NCBI GenBank assembly: GCA_025062075.1
Contig: JANXBA010000001.1
Span: 1-36,712 of the forward strand
Length of the DNA stretch: 36,712 nucleotides
Source: Aquificaceae bacterium
Lineage (GTDB): Bacteria; Aquificota; Aquificia; Aquificales; Aquificaceae
Direction: 5' to 3'
Position 1 is the first letter of the stretch, and every line of letters begins with the position of its first letter. A program made the position numbers and the translations under genes. Below the pieces are notes generated by a model. It saw nothing but the letters and a program-made list of their open reading frames with translations. It did not search any database and was not told the origin of the DNA. Shown piece by piece: positions 35,694-36,712 of the stretch.

Positions 35694-36262
35694 CTCTGTA
35701 TGTCGGGTAAGTCTATCTTGCAGTAGTCGTAGTCTCCTTCTGGCTCCCTGCCCTTCATCACCAGCAGGTACTTCTCTGAGAGCCCCTCCATCAGAGGAAT
35801 AACCTCTTCCAGTCTGCCCAGAGCTCTGGACACTACCACCGTGAACTTCTCCTGCACCTTCTGTGCCTCTTTGCACAGGACTCGGTAGGGTATGCCCAAC
35901 CTTACGCGTAGGTACTCCAGAAAAGAGCACTTCTTGGCCACCGCCTCTATCAAAGTTAGCTCTAAGCGCTCTCCGTAGTATATCTTCAGTGGCACGCCAG
36001 GAAAGCCTGCGCCGGTGCCCACGTCGCACAGAGAGAGCCCTTCTACCTTCACGCCCTTCTCTCTAAGGCACAGGCTCAGGGAGACCGAGTCCAAAAAGTG
36101 CCTGACCACTATGTCCTTGTCCTCTCTTACTCCAGTTAGGTTGTGCACCCTGTTCCACCGCTTCAATTCCTGCAGGTAAAGGGCAAAAAGACGGACCTGC
36201 TCCTCCGAGAGCTCTATGCGGTTTCTAAGAAAGGTTTCTCTTATGAGCGTTTCAGGAGAAAT
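35663..36262 (-). CDS. rsmG: 16S rRNA (guanine-527-N7)-methyltransferase, apparent non-canonical start
   Basis: Methylates G527 of 16S rRNA in the 530 loop using SAM. The body is unambiguous: ELKRWNRVHNLTGVREDKDIVVRHFLDS, motif I CDVGTGAGFPGVPLKI, EAVAKKCSFLEYL and VVSRALGRLEEV. The first canonical codon, TTG 36166, would cut off the conserved N-terminal helix IELSEEQVRLFALYLQEL, which is encoded in frame just upstream. Between an upstream in-frame stop and TTG 36166 there is no ATG, GTG or TTG. ATT at 36262-36260 has a GAGG about 7 nt upstream and gives about 199 residues, the usual length, so I mark it provisionally; a sequence error is the alternative. The start lies inside the SCO1 gene end. 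Confidence 0.78.
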   Translation of the reverse strand: MSPETLIRETFLRNRIELSEEQVRLFALYLQELKRWNRVHNLTGVREDKDIVVRHFLDSVSLSLCLREKGVKVEGLSLCDVGTGAGFPGVPLKIYYGERLELTLIEAVAKKCSFLEYLRVRLGIPYRVLCKEAQKVQEKFTVVVSRALGRLEEVIPLMEGLSEKYLLVMKGREPEGDYDYCKIDLPDIQSYVLFLAKTR

Positions 36263-36712
36263 CTTATGTCCTCTGCTATTTTTTCTGGGTCCTGCTTAGA
36301 CTGGGTGTAGAGCACCTTTATGCGGTTGTCGGGAGTTATGAGGTAGATGGTGGCGGTGTGGTCCACCAAGTAGCCGGCCGCCGACCCTCCTTCAACTTTT
36401 CTGTAGTAAGCTTTATACTCCTGGGCAGTCTTTTTTATCTCCTCCTTAGAGCCCGTCAGCCCTACGAAGGTGGGGTGGAAGTAGGGCACGTAACCCCTTA
36501 GCACCTCAAGAGTGTCCCTCTCAGGGTCCACGCTGACGAAGAGCACTTGCACCCTGCTTGCCTCCTCCTTGAGGCTTTTCATGACCTTGGCCATGGTGTC
36601 TAAGGCTGCAGGGCACACGTCTGGGCAGTTAGTGTAGCCAAAGAAGAGAAGCACTATCTTACCTTGGGCGGTGTACTGAGAGAGCTCAACCTTTCTGCCC
36701 GTGTGGTCCGTC
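36241..36712 (-). CDS. SCO1/SenC copper chaperone (5' end cut by window)
   Basis: Thioredoxin-fold protein that delivers copper to the CuA or related site of cytochrome c oxidase and keeps its cysteines reduced. Coding continues upstream beyond base 36712: visible residues begin TDHTGRKVELSQYTAQGK before the core. Copper ligands are the two Cys of NCPDVCPAA and the His of LVDHTATIYLI, which is the full family set. The C-terminal end is complete (RFLLKRS). A GTG at 36654 could be mistaken for a start, but it lies inside the conserved KIVLLFFGYTNCPDVC strand. The signal or anchor segment is outside the window. It overlaps the start region of rsmG. Confidence 0.92.
   Translation of the reverse strand, partial: TDHTGRKVELSQYTAQGKIVLLFFGYTNCPDVCPAALDTMAKVMKSLKEEASRVQVLFVSVDPERDTLEVLRGYVPYFHPTFVGLTGSKEEIKKTAQEYKAYYRKVEGGSAAGYLVDHTATIYLITPDNRIKVLYTQSKQDPEKIAEDIRFLLKRS

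Overview
The window reads as bacterial chromosome from a thermophilic, chemolithoautotrophic member of the Aquificales (Aquificaceae-like). The basis is a combination of genes rather than one marker: an archaeal-type S-adenosylmethionine synthetase in a bacterial background, a short Kdo transferase closely resembling my recollection of the Aquifex aeolicus enzyme, a myo-inositol-phosphate synthase, a sulfite-dehydrogenase-type molybdoenzyme, a stand-alone nuoA and Gram-negative envelope genes (lolC/lolD, waaA, yajC, secD). Genes are packed tightly, often overlapping, and no gene-free stretch longer than 300 bases exists. I see no insertion sequence, phage, CRISPR array or attachment site.

Layout. 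1-3330 (minus): an unusual membrane protein followed by the truncated molybdoenzyme gene soeA. 3419-7766 (mostly plus): SAM synthetase, nuoA, a small cytochrome c on the minus strand, coaE, a DUF2325 protein, and znuA-znuC without a permease gene. 7763-10504 (minus): a PerR/Fur regulator, pterin carbinolamine dehydratase, tRNA-Asp and a DinG-type helicase. 10588-12123: a CDP-alcohol phosphatidyltransferase facing gcvH and an unknown gene. 12160-24236 (plus): a long run of ino1, waaA, secD, mtnA, lolC, lolD, gap, tRNA-Pro, tRNA-Arg, bioH, bioC, an HtrA protease, a group-2 sigma-70 factor and truB. 32901-24220 (minus): nnrD/nnrE, a degenerate M23 lipoprotein, yajC, a three-domain acyl-ACP synthetase/acyltransferase, alaS (with a one-base frameshift), rpmE and prfA. 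32926-36712: an EmrB-type transporter, an unknown secreted protein, trmI, and on the minus strand rsmG and a truncated SCO1 gene.

Working together: soeA, nuoA, SCO1 and the cytochrome point to sulfur-linked respiration with a copper-containing terminal oxidase. waaA, lolC/D, yajC/secD, the M23 lipoprotein and HtrA serve a two-membrane envelope. bioH-bioC start biotin synthesis, and SAM synthetase plus mtnA make SAM and salvage its thio-by-product. The most striking cross-cutting signal is regulatory: at many genes a TANAAT-type -10 hexamer ends only 6-11 nt before the start codon, often with no Shine-Dalgarno sequence, which suggests extensive leaderless transcription. Two genes (bioH, rsmG) lack any sensible canonical start codon, and alaS needs a -1 shift in a T5 run.
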